This document shows positions 25,601-34,269 of a stretch of DNA of 34,269 bases, in pieces (positions within the stretch are counted from its first letter, which is position 1; each line of letters starts with the position of its first letter). The stretch covers positions 1 to 34,269 of the forward strand of contig JAENVS010000019.1 in NCBI GenBank assembly GCA_016650445.1. The letters run 5' to 3'. Both the position numbers and the translations under genes were made by a program. This DNA is from Frankiaceae bacterium (GTDB lineage Bacteria; Actinomycetota; Actinomycetes; Mycobacteriales; SCTD01). The notes under the pieces were generated by a model. The model ran no database searches and had not been told where the DNA came from. It saw only the letters and a list, made by a program, of their open reading frames with translations.

Positions 25601-28600
25601 AGGCACTTCGGCGTACCGCCGAGCTCGCCGGAGAAGCTCCACGACGTGCTCACGACGTTGCCGGTGCCGTTGCTGCCGGCGAAGGTCGGCGCGGCCGGAC
25701 CGGCGTTGTCGACGACGTAGGTGGGGCTCACGACGATCGGAGTGCTCAGGTTGCCCGCGTCGTCGACGGAGCGCACCTGCAGGGCGTAGCTGCCGTCCGC
25801 CAGGCCGGTGCGGGTGACCGTCGTACCGCAGGCGGTGAACGCACCGACTGCCGTCCCGTTGTCGACGAAGCGGCACAGAAGCCCGGTGCCGCCGTCAGTC
25901 GCGGCGGGGGTGATCGCCCACGTCACCGACCGGCTCTGCGACGGACCGGTCGGGCCGTCGACAGCCGGCACCTGCGGCGGGGTTTGGTCATAGGTGTACG
26001 TCGCGCTCGTCCCGGCCGGCCCGGGGTTGCCCGCCCGGTCGGTGACCCGGCTCTGCGCGCGGTAGTCGCCCTCGACCGTCAACGTGACGGCGTACGGGCT
26101 CGTGCAGGCCGCCCATGCCTGGCCGGTGACGGTGACGAAGCCACTGCCCCCGTCGTACTGGAGCTGGCACTCGAGGGTCGGGCTGATCTCGCTGCCGGTC
26201 CCGAGGGTCCAGCTGACCGTCGCGCTGCTGCTCGGGGTGGTCGGGGTGCTGAAGGTCGGCACCGCCGGCGCGGTGCGGTCCAGCTCGTATGCCTGGCTGT
26301 CGGCCGCGCCGGTGTTACCCGCTTGGTCGGTGGCGCGCGCGTGCAGGGTGTAGACGCCGTCGTTTGCGGGCGCCGGCACGGCGATGACCCCGAACGGGGA
26401 GCAGGCGAACCACGTCGTCGGCGTCGCGGCACCGGTGGTCCACGCGCACTCGAGACTGGTGCCGACCTCGGTGTTGATCGTCCAGGTGGGTGTGTCGTCG
26501 TTCGACGGGCTGACCAGCGGCAGGATGTCCGGCACGCCGGCCGGGGTGATGTCGTAGGTGACGACACCGCTCGAGACGACGTTGCTGGTGTTGCCGACCT
26601 GGTCGAATGCCGTGGCCTTGATCTGCCAGGTGCCCTCGTCGGAGGGGGTGAAGTCGAGAGAGACGCCGCCGGTCTCGCACGACGGCACCGTGAGGACGAG
26701 CGCACCGTTGTAAAAGACGCCGCAGTCGACGCGCGTGGTGCCGGCGGCGGCCGTGACGGTCCAGTCGGCGTCCGGCGTGTTCTGCGGGCCGGCGGGGGTC
26801 GCGGAGATGGTGGGGTCACCCGGGGCGACGGTGTCGAGCGCGTAGCCCGCCGGGGAGCTGCCGGCGGGCGACGACGTCGTGCCCGGTGGAGTGGAGATGG
26901 TCGCGACGACCTCGAGGTTCCACGTGCCGTTGGCTCCGCCCGTGAGGGTCGGCGCGATGGTGCCGGTCGCGCACGGCGTGACGTTGGTCCGAGCACCGCC
27001 CGGCGCGACCAAGGTGCACGTGAGGGTGGCGCCGCTCTGCGCACTGATCGTCCACGTCGGGTTGAGGCTGCGCCCCTCCGCGACGACCGACACGACCGGT
27101 GCGTCCGGCGCGAGGATGTACGTGACGTCGTCCGACACCGTGTTGCCGGCTGGGTCGGTCGCGTTGACGATGAGGTGGTAGACCCCGCCCGGCTTGGTGG
27201 TCAGGTCGGCGCTGATGTCCGTGTTGGTGCAGTCGGTGGCGCTGAAGACGCCGGTCATCGAGCAGGTGGCCGTGGCGTCGGCGTCGACGGTGACGTTCCA
27301 CACCGGCTGCTTCGCCGGCGAGGGCTGCAGAGTGACGACGATCGGGTTCAGGGTGTGGTCGTAGGTGACGGTGCGCGTGCTGGCGGGGCTGTCGTTGCCG
27401 GCGGCGTCGACCGCGGTCGCCGACAGGGTCCACAGTCCCTCCTGCGACGCGAGCAGCGGAACGGTCAGCGTCGGGCCGCAGGGGTCCGTCGTGCTCGTCG
27501 TGCTGTCCGGTGCCGTGACCACGCATACGAGGTGGTCGGCGTCGGTGTCACCGGGCGCCGGGTTGGCGGTCCAGGAGATCGGGCTGCTGTTCCGGTAGCC
27601 GCTGTCGCCGCCGAGCACGGGTGCCTGCGGGTCGGTGACGTCGTACGTGTAGGGCCGCGTGACCGGGGTCGCGGCGTTGCCTGCGGCATCGGCCGCCGTG
27701 ACGGTGAGGGTGTAGGTGCCCTCGGCCAGCGTCGGCGCCGTGTACATCGCACCGCAGCCGACCAGGCCGGTGTCAAAGCCGCCCGTGCCGGTCAGTCGGC
27801 AGTTCGGTACGACGCCGGCCTCGTCGACCGAGACCGTCCAGCTCGGCGCCGTCGGGTCGGTGGTGTCGGTGGCGCCGACGGTGAGAGCCGGCGCGACCCG
27901 GTCGAGCACGTAGGTGGCCATCGCCGTGGTCGTCGTGTTGGCGAGGGCATCGGTGGCGGTCGCCGACAGCACATACGTGCCGTCCGCGGCCAGCCCCCCG
28001 GCGGGGTAGGCCGCGAGGTCGCAGCGCCCGTCGAGAGCAGGCACAGCGACAGTGTCGAGGGTGACGGAGCAGTCGACCTGCTCGCCTCCGTCCGCGGTCA
28101 CCCGCCAGTCCGGGGTGCCGTCGGTGCCGGGGCCGGTCGGGCCGGCGGCGAGGGTGAGGACCGGACCGGTCGTGTCCTGGCCGTACGTCGTCGAGGCGGT
28201 GCCGACGTTGCCCGCGGCGTCTGTCGCGGTCGCCGTGATCGTGTAGCTGCCGTCGAGCACGGTGCTGCCGGGGAACACCGGGTCAGACGGTCCGCAGGGA
28301 CCGCTCCCACTGGTGGGTCCGCCGGACAGCACGCAGGTCACGGTCGCGGTCTCGTTCGCCGTGAACTCCCACCCGACCGACGCCGTCGGTCCGCTGGCAG
28401 GCGGCGACTGCGTCAGCGACACGCTCGGGTTCACGTTGTCGAACGTGTAGATCGCGGAGACAGCGTCGTCGGTGGGGTCCGGCGGGTCGGTCACCACAGC
28501 CGGGGGCGGGGGCGGGTTGCCGTCGGCGTACTCGACTGTTGTCGTCGTGGTCGTCGTCCGGACGTCGTGCACGTAGAAGCGGTAGTCGTCGCTGACGGTC

Positions 28601-28998
28601 AGGTCGGCGGGCGGGCTGAACGTCAGGGTCGCGGGGGTGGCACCCGAGGTGCCACACGCGTCGTACGACGAGGGGGTGGTCGTCGAGACCGCGCACTCGG
28701 CCTGGTGCGTGATGTCGATGGTGACGGTCGTCGTGTCGCCCGTTGTCCCGTCTACCGTGGAGGACGTCGACGTCGTCGCCGGGTCGAGAGTGAAGGTCCA
28801 GGTGGGGCTGGCGTCGTTGCCCGGGGAGCTCGGGCCGGGTGTGATCGCGGGACCGGCGTCGCCGGGAGCGGCATCGGCAGGGGACAGCGTCGGCGAGGCG
28901 ACCAGCAGTGTGCCGAACCACGCGGTGAGGACGACGAGGGCGATGCCGGCCTGGGCACGGGCTCGCCACGGTGCCGCCCTACGCGCCGTCAGCCCCAT
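19690..28998 (-). CDS. Giant exported protein with about 31 Ig-like domains and a C-terminal membrane anchor
   Basis: The 3102-residue protein starts with a basic region and signal helix (about 14-43, cleavage near ADA-AP). By counting the recurring YxLDTTxP linker I find about 31 units of about 85-100 residues, each ending in a strand like DGTYTLTVRATDAAGN. Most units carry one cysteine before and one after a short loop, suggesting an intradomain disulfide. The C-terminus has a Gly/Pro linker, a predicted amphipathic stretch, one membrane helix (about 3053-3067) and a tail of about 35 residues starting NRIDRRDPKLA. There is no LPxTG or LAxTG signal, so it is membrane-anchored with its domains outside. 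The ATG at 28998 follows GGGAAG. Likely roles are adhesin, spacer or receptor; none is proven. It is followed in an ATGA overlap by a diguanylate cyclase. Confidence 0.9.
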   Translation of the reverse strand: MGLTARRAAPWRARAQAGIALVVLTAWFGTLLVASPTLSPADAAPGDAGPAITPGPSSPGNDASPTWTFTLDPATTSTSSTVDGTTGDTTTVTIDITHQAECAVSTTTPSSYDACGTSGATPATLTFSPPADLTVSDDYRFYVHDVRTTTTTTTVEYADGNPPPPPAVVTDPPDPTDDAVSAIYTFDNVNPSVSLTQSPPASGPTASVGWEFTANETATVTCVLSGGPTSGSGPCGPSDPVFPGSTVLDGSYTITATATDAAGNVGTASTTYGQDTTGPVLTLAAGPTGPGTDGTPDWRVTADGGEQVDCSVTLDTVAVPALDGRCDLAAYPAGGLAADGTYVLSATATDALANTTTTAMATYVLDRVAPALTVGATDTTDPTAPSWTVSVDEAGVVPNCRLTGTGGFDTGLVGCGAMYTAPTLAEGTYTLTVTAADAAGNAATPVTRPYTYDVTDPQAPVLGGDSGYRNSSPISWTANPAPGDTDADHLVCVVTAPDSTTSTTDPCGPTLTVPLLASQEGLWTLSATAVDAAGNDSPASTRTVTYDHTLNPIVVTLQPSPAKQPVWNVTVDADATATCSMTGVFSATDCTNTDISADLTTKPGGVYHLIVNATDPAGNTVSDDVTYILAPDAPVVSVVAEGRSLNPTWTISAQSGATLTCTLVAPGGARTNVTPCATGTIAPTLTGGANGTWNLEVVATISTPPGTTSSPAGSSPAGYALDTVAPGDPTISATPAGPQNTPDADWTVTAAAGTTRVDCGVFYNGALVLTVPSCETGGVSLDFTPSDEGTWQIKATAFDQVGNTSNVVSSGVVTYDITPAGVPDILPLVSPSNDDTPTWTINTEVGTSLECAWTTGAATPTTWFACSPFGVIAVPAPANDGVYTLHARATDQAGNTGAADSQAYELDRTAPAVPTFSTPTTPSSSATVSWTLGTGSEISPTLECQLQYDGGSGFVTVTGQAWAACTSPYAVTLTVEGDYRAQSRVTDRAGNPGPAGTSATYTYDQTPPQVPAVDGPTGPSQSRSVTWAITPAATDGGTGLLCRFVDNGTAVGAFTACGTTVTRTGLADGSYALQVRSVDDAGNLSTPIVVSPTYVVDNAGPAAPTFAGSNGTGNVVSTSWSFSGELGGTPKCLLYKDGVAVGGAPATCASGDVFALTDGDGAYRLEVFFVDVAGNPGVAALSPTYLLDTVDPAAPAVNGPTGTANTTTASYTFTYEAGAVPECRLLFVAAGSAGSPAPVGAGAWAPCASPWVRTLSLGDGRYQAEVHVTDAAGNVSPDAQSPVYALDTTGPVAPVFTAQPTGTANDTTVDWTWTGETPTTGTCTLSRTPVGSSTAAVVVGPVACNSETFSANLTYGDGFYQLAVRLTDPQSNPGAVAISTGYTLDATSPGAPTVNGPAGTSNDTSADYAITSTVEAGATAECRLNLDGAVLDNWASCTMPRTVNLSADGSYVLDVRLTDQYGNQGVHGSSPAYLLDTVDPAVPDLHGPTGIANNTTASYTFTYEAAAAPECRLLFVAAGSPGSPAPVGAGVWTSCTSPWVRTLTLGDGLYQAEVHVTDLAGNVSPDAQSEIYSLDTTGPAAPVFTAQPTGTANDPTVDWAWTGETPSTGTCTLSRTPVGSSTAAVVAGPVACDSGTYATTLTFGDGFYQLSVRLTDPQNNLGVVAVSTGYTLDATPPGAPTVTGPTGTSNDTSADYAITSAVEATATAECRLNRDGAVISDWASCAMPRTVNLSGDGSYVLDVRLTDQYSNQGLAGSSPAYLLDTNLPSVPGVTAPASPASSASPTFSIVTDPDTTTTCRLSRGSVVAVDTTACSASYTPSLAGQPDGDYVLTVVATDPAGNTAQGSSVAYVFDTTAPIAPVVSGLAGPSQIRSPAFSWTGEVGARAECSLQEKSGTPGAFGACATPYAPTLPADGSWVLSVRLIDAAGNVGAAGSSGAYVLDTTAPAVPTVAAPTSPGRDLAPSWSAAIEEGSASECRLTGPGQLGTWFACTLPLTTPVSTDGDYTLEVRATDAAGNVSGPGRGTYQLDTTAPGAPVVNQPTGPGRSRSPQISFATEPGTTGSCKLSRGSTVLSDSAPCSSPASLDLTGLADGAYTLSVRAVDLAGNIGPAGTATYVLDTTAPVAPTYTLVAGSPSSDVAPVFAFTGEQGSTFGCRLTTPSGAVRDLTCASPLTIDLSGSPNGAYTLAVRATDPAGNVGPAATTTYDLDSSAPMAPRVVGPVSPGSNRAPVWKISSSSPAECRLTRGTTIIRDWAPCGTSYTADLFAQPDGAYILEARVIGTTAPTSSRYRLDTTGPAGATIVGPPSPSTNRKPTWAVSSADTTVRAECRVLVFTGVLKDWAPCAVSPAGSLFTLDLTGLGDGTYTLVVRLTDAAGNIGPNATSDYVLDTSAPSAVGVTAPLSPGNDTTPTWTIASGVGVKLECRLTSSQKVISDFAPCASTFTADLTGLPDGTYTLTVHALSSAGTPGPETTSSYILDTTAAAAPGTLSGPTGPSRDRAPTWTFTLAPGTTATCRVTFGGKVFRDGPCTSPFVLDLSNAADGTYTLTVRAVDAAGNLGSPSTAGYILKTTPPPPPVLTMQPGSPSSTTNPRWGFSLFRGTTAQCRLLQGGAALEDWRSCSEAGASNGTVTAFLSDKPDGRYTMQVRAIDLALNTSAAVAGDYTLDRSAAPLAEFVETPATPGNDTTPTWVVAAPPAAAPTPTTAALLRTAALTGTPSTECRLTTPRGAGGWVPCAGSFTATTNGDGGYLLEVRAFDTTGERGPASSSSYLLDTRAPAAPRFIDPVPPPVGNDDEVAWSWADDENMVQCRMLRNGAALGNLAPCDPPHVFTIGRLGEATYTIEARAVDAAGNVSPLTAGSYRYDITPPAAPSFASRPATRGTASSVSWTFAMPVDIDHAVCVVTRNGTVISEGSCSGSFTLDLRGQQPATWALSVHFVDAAGNNGPSITGSYTLTAALGRGRVDGSADPGSGGVPGGSGPGNGGISAPTAGGVDEINDHPRAGAIPNVQQIVKKGVKAVARATTAIPGALPGTDVPEAIKNALGQTITKPQLPLALFVVVLLFLLVQNRIDRRDPKLAIAPSTAEPELTFGPIFRPGGASA
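23716..25443 (-). repeat. 864-bp in-frame tandem duplication inside the giant gene
   Basis: Matching landmarks (GTACG inside the Y-LLDT linker codons) occur at 23716, 24580 and 25444, exactly 864 bases apart. Each 864-bp copy encodes the same ordered set of three Ig-like units: one with ECRLLFVAAGS, one with CTLSRTPVGSSTAAVV, one with TAECRLN and LTDQY. By eye the two copies are about 80% identical in DNA and protein, well above the similarity between other units. Confidence 0.88.
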
Positions 28999-29013
28999 CA
29001 GCCGTGCTTCCCG

Positions 29014-29139
29014 ACCCGGCGCGACCGGGTCTCATGTGGGTTCCGCTGCGCGTGCAGCCCCATCGACGGCGCGCGCGAGGACAGTCGTCACTGTCCTGCA
29101 GACATGTCTCGGCACCGAGGACCGCCGGGCTTAGCGGTC
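29014..29139 (-). promoter_or_regulatory. Hairpin-rich leader upstream of the giant gene
   Basis: The gap between tRNA-Ala and the giant gene holds four inverted repeats: GACCGC/GCGGTC (29120-29139), CTCGG/CCGAG (29108-29119), AGGACAGT/ACTGTCCT with a 4-base loop (29078-29097), and ACCCGG/CCGGGT (29014-29030). The last lies directly before the ribosome site. A structured 5' leader or regulator-binding region is possible. It does not match the riboswitch classes whose consensus I can recall, including GEMM and ydaO. Confidence 0.3.
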
Positions 29140-29248
29140 ACCGCCACCCAATTACCCATCGGACGCCGCGGTCCGGCGGCGTACGGCCGAAAGAGTGGTT
29201 CACCGTGCGGACAGACCGGTGCATACGCACTCAGGTCGACTGGAGATG

Positions 29249-29321
29249 TGGAGACAGGGGGACTCGAACCCCCAACCCCCGCCTTGCAAAGGCGGTGCTC
29301 TGCCAGTTGAGCTATGTCCCC
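29249..29321 (-). tRNA. tRNA-Ala (anticodon TGC)
   Basis: The 73-nt gene has acceptor strands GGGGACA and TGTCTCC (one G-U pair), D arm AGCTC...GAGC, and anticodon stem CGCCT closing the loop with TGC. Its T arm is GGGGGTTCGAGTCCCCC. CCA is not encoded. It is the usual companion of tRNA-Ile downstream of gyrA in actinobacteria. Confidence 0.96.
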
Positions 29322-29343
29322 TGGCGTGCTGCCGGCGAGAGCG

Positions 29344-29475
29344 TCAGCGCAGGTCGGGCGCGCTCGTCGCCTCGCGCCACAGATCCGCCTCCGTGCGGCC
29401 GGCCTTGCGCCGGCGGACGACGGCCAGGATCGCGCCGATGACCGCGATCAGGAGCACGGGACGCTTCTTCGCCAT
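29344..29475 (-). CDS. DLW-39 family small protein
   Basis: The 43-residue product has a hydrophobic helix (about 6-19, LLIAVIGAILAVV), a basic RRRK segment, and the diagnostic ADLWREAT motif followed by an acidic end. Function is unknown in the family, which is an actinobacterial hallmark near gyrA. The ATG at 29475 follows GAGGAG by 5 bases. It lies between tRNA-Ile and tRNA-Ala on the same strand, so all three may share a transcript. Confidence 0.85.
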   Translation of the reverse strand: MAKKRPVLLIAVIGAILAVVRRRKAGRTEADLWREATSAPDLR

Positions 29476-29508
29476 GAGGTCTCCTCGGTCTGGACGTACG
29501 CACTGGAG

Positions 29509-29582
29509 TGGGCCTGGGAGGACTTGAACCTCCGGCCTCATCCTTATCAGGGATGCGCTCTAACCAGCTGAGCTACAGGCCC
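29509..29582 (-). tRNA. tRNA-Ile (anticodon GAT)
   Basis: The 74-nt gene has acceptor strands GGGCCTG and CAGGCCC, D arm AGCTCAGCTGGTTAGAGC, and anticodon stem GCATCCCTGATAAGGATG with anticodon GAT. Its T arm is GGAGGTTCAAGTCCTCC. CCA is not encoded. Position downstream of gyrA and DUF3566 is conserved. Confidence 0.96.
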
Positions 29583-29637
29583 GCACGCGCCTCGCGGCAC
29601 GGTCGGCGAGCGTACACGAGCCGAATGTTAACGACCG

Positions 29638-30143
29638 TTAGCTCTGGTCGCTGAAGGTCACCTCGATGCCTCCGGTGAGCGAGGCGCAGAGGTTGTACAG
29701 GAACGCGCCGAGGGTGGCGAGTGCGGTGACGAGCACGACGTCGAGGGCGGCGAGCAGGCCGGCGAACGTCATGACCTTGCCGACCGAGAAGAACTCCGAC
29801 GGCGTCGACGCTGCGCCGGGCTCGGACGTGACGTCACCGATGAGCTCGTTCAGCGACGTCAGCACCCCGGCCTTGGACATCACTGCGTAGAGCACCCCGA
29901 TCGCGACGACGATGGCGATACCGATGAAGATCGATGCGACGACGGAGTAGAGGAACACCGACCACGGGTCGATCCGCTTGACGACCAGGCGGGCCTTGCG
30001 GGAGCGGCTGACCGGGCGCGCCGGACGCGGCGGTGGCAGCGGGTTCGGCCGGGGCGGAACGCCGGCCGCGGGCACCGGCGGACTGGGCGGCGAGGTCAGC
30101 GACGGGGGCGGACTGCCCACTCCCGTCTGCTCGTCCCGCTCGG

Positions 30144-30147
<4 letters not shown>
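29638..30147 (-). CDS. DUF3566 membrane protein
   Basis: The 169-residue product has a Pro-rich cytoplasmic N-terminus (about 1-45), a basic patch ([18 protein letters not shown]), and two membrane helices (about 62-90 and 128-152). It ends in the family's typical [13 protein letters not shown]3566 follows gyrA throughout actinobacteria (Rv0007 position); function is unknown. The GTG start at 30147 overlaps the gyrA stop as GTGA, so it is translated with gyrA. Confidence 0.92.
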
Positions 30148-34040
<3,893 letters not shown>

Positions 34041-34061
34041 GAGGGTCCTCTCTTCGGCGCC

Positions 34062-34077
34062 TGTTCCACGTGGAACA
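34062..34077. promoter_or_regulatory. parS-like site 1
   Basis: TGTTCCACGTGGAACA is a perfect 16-bp palindrome fitting the ParB-binding parS pattern TGTTnCACGTGnAACA. It lies 22 bases upstream of the gyrA start codon. ParB spreading and SMC loading from such sites organise the origin region; effects on gyrA transcription are possible. Confidence 0.75.
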
Positions 34078-34110
34078 TCCGACGCGCGTGCTGCGGCAGG
34101 TCAGTGGCGC

Positions 34111-34126
34111 TGTTTCACGTGAAACA
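34111..34126. promoter_or_regulatory. parS site 2 (consensus)
   Basis: TGTTTCACGTGAAACA is an exact match to the bacterial parS consensus. The palindrome extends five more base pairs on each side (GGCGC/GCGCC, 34106-34131), so the transcript could also fold as a hairpin terminator just after gyrB. Its centre is 49 bp from that of site 1. Confidence 0.85.
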
Positions 34127-34137
34127 GCGCCGAACGG

Positions 34138-34269
34138 TCAGATGTCGAGGAAGCGGACGTCTTTGGCGTTGCGCTGGATGAAGTTGCGGCGCGCCTCGAC
34201 GTCCTCCCCCATCAGGGTGGAGAACAGCTCGTCGGCGGTGGCAGCGTCGTCGAGGGTGACCTGGAGCAG
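34138..34269 (-). CDS. gyrB: DNA gyrase subunit B, C-terminal fragment
   Basis: The last 43 codons of gyrB are present, ending [25 protein letters not shown], which is cited here as the short motifs [10 protein letters not shown] and FLDI. This is the conserved TOPRIM-end of GyrB. The gene continues beyond the window edge upstream. Order gyrB-gyrA is standard near the origin of actinobacteria; here the gap between them holds two parS palindromes. Confidence 0.95.
   Translation of the reverse strand: MLQVTLDDAATADELFSTLMGEDVEARRNFIQRNAKDVRFLDI

Noticed and set aside
29014..29240. c-di-GMP (GEMM) or c-di-AMP (ydaO) riboswitch before the giant gene
   Set aside because: A CGAAAGAGTGG string on the plus strand resembles part of a GEMM element, but the rest of the core is missing and it lies on the wrong strand for the gene.
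24541..29310. A 1589-codon open frame on the plus strand opposite the giant gene
   Set aside because: It runs antisense to clearly repetitive Ig-like coding sequence, is Arg/Gly/Val-rich without domains, and reads through tRNA-Ala. It is a codon-bias shadow, as are similar long plus frames at 19999-22596 and 31419-33650.

Overview
The window comes from a high-GC actinobacterium, and the origin-proximal side of the chromosome. Three things point there. Codons end almost always in G or C and GTG starts are common. Stop and start codons of neighbouring genes repeatedly overlap as ATGA or GTGA. The gene order gyrB, gyrA, DUF3566, tRNA-Ile, DLW-39, tRNA-Ala ... cyclophilin, PH-domain protein, crgA, DUF881, trpG, pknB, pknA, pbpA, rodA, pstP, fhaB, fhaA, tRNA-Leu is the block known from Mycobacterium tuberculosis (Rv0005 to Rv0020c), here inverted. 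I do not claim a genus.

Region 1 (1-782): a truncated minus-strand gene carrying perfect 117-bp tandem repeats, a hairpin terminator and tRNA-Leu(CAG). Region 2 (1016-9673): a plus-strand growth and division operon, fhaA-fhaB-pstP-rodA-pbpA-pknA-pknB. It holds two FHA phosphothreonine readers, the PP2C phosphatase, a SEDS glycan polymerase with its class B PBP, and two PASTA-bearing Ser/Thr kinases. Here pknA also has PASTA domains. Region 3 (9768-13992): a convergent minus-strand operon, DUF881 - class E sortase - small membrane protein - acyl-CoA synthetase - trpG/pabA. The synthetase has a histone-H1-like Lys/Ala/Pro tail. Region 4 (14090-17955): crgA, a palindromic DnaA-box pair, a thiolase, a PH-like membrane protein, a rhomboid protease that appears to start at CTG, a cyclophilin, and a small membrane protein with 11-residue repeats.

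Region 5 (17969-28998) is the most unusual part. A 3102-residue exported protein has about 31 Ig-like, two-cysteine domains, one C-terminal membrane helix and a short charged cytoplasmic tail. It overlaps by ATGA with a membrane-bound GAF-GGDEF diguanylate cyclase that keeps both its active site and its inhibitory I-site. I read this as a possible surface-receptor or adhesin / c-di-GMP pair. The giant gene carries an in-frame 864-bp tandem duplication and has a hairpin-rich leader.

Region 6 (29249-34269): tRNA-Ala, DLW-39, tRNA-Ile, DUF3566 and gyrA. A 422-residue intein with an intact-looking LAGLIDADG endonuclease splits gyrA directly after the catalytic tyrosine. Two parS-like palindromes lie upstream, then the 3' end of gyrB. 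No gene-free stretch exceeds about 300 bases, and I saw no insertion sequence, phage gene or CRISPR array. All calls rest on reading the sequence; no database search was possible.
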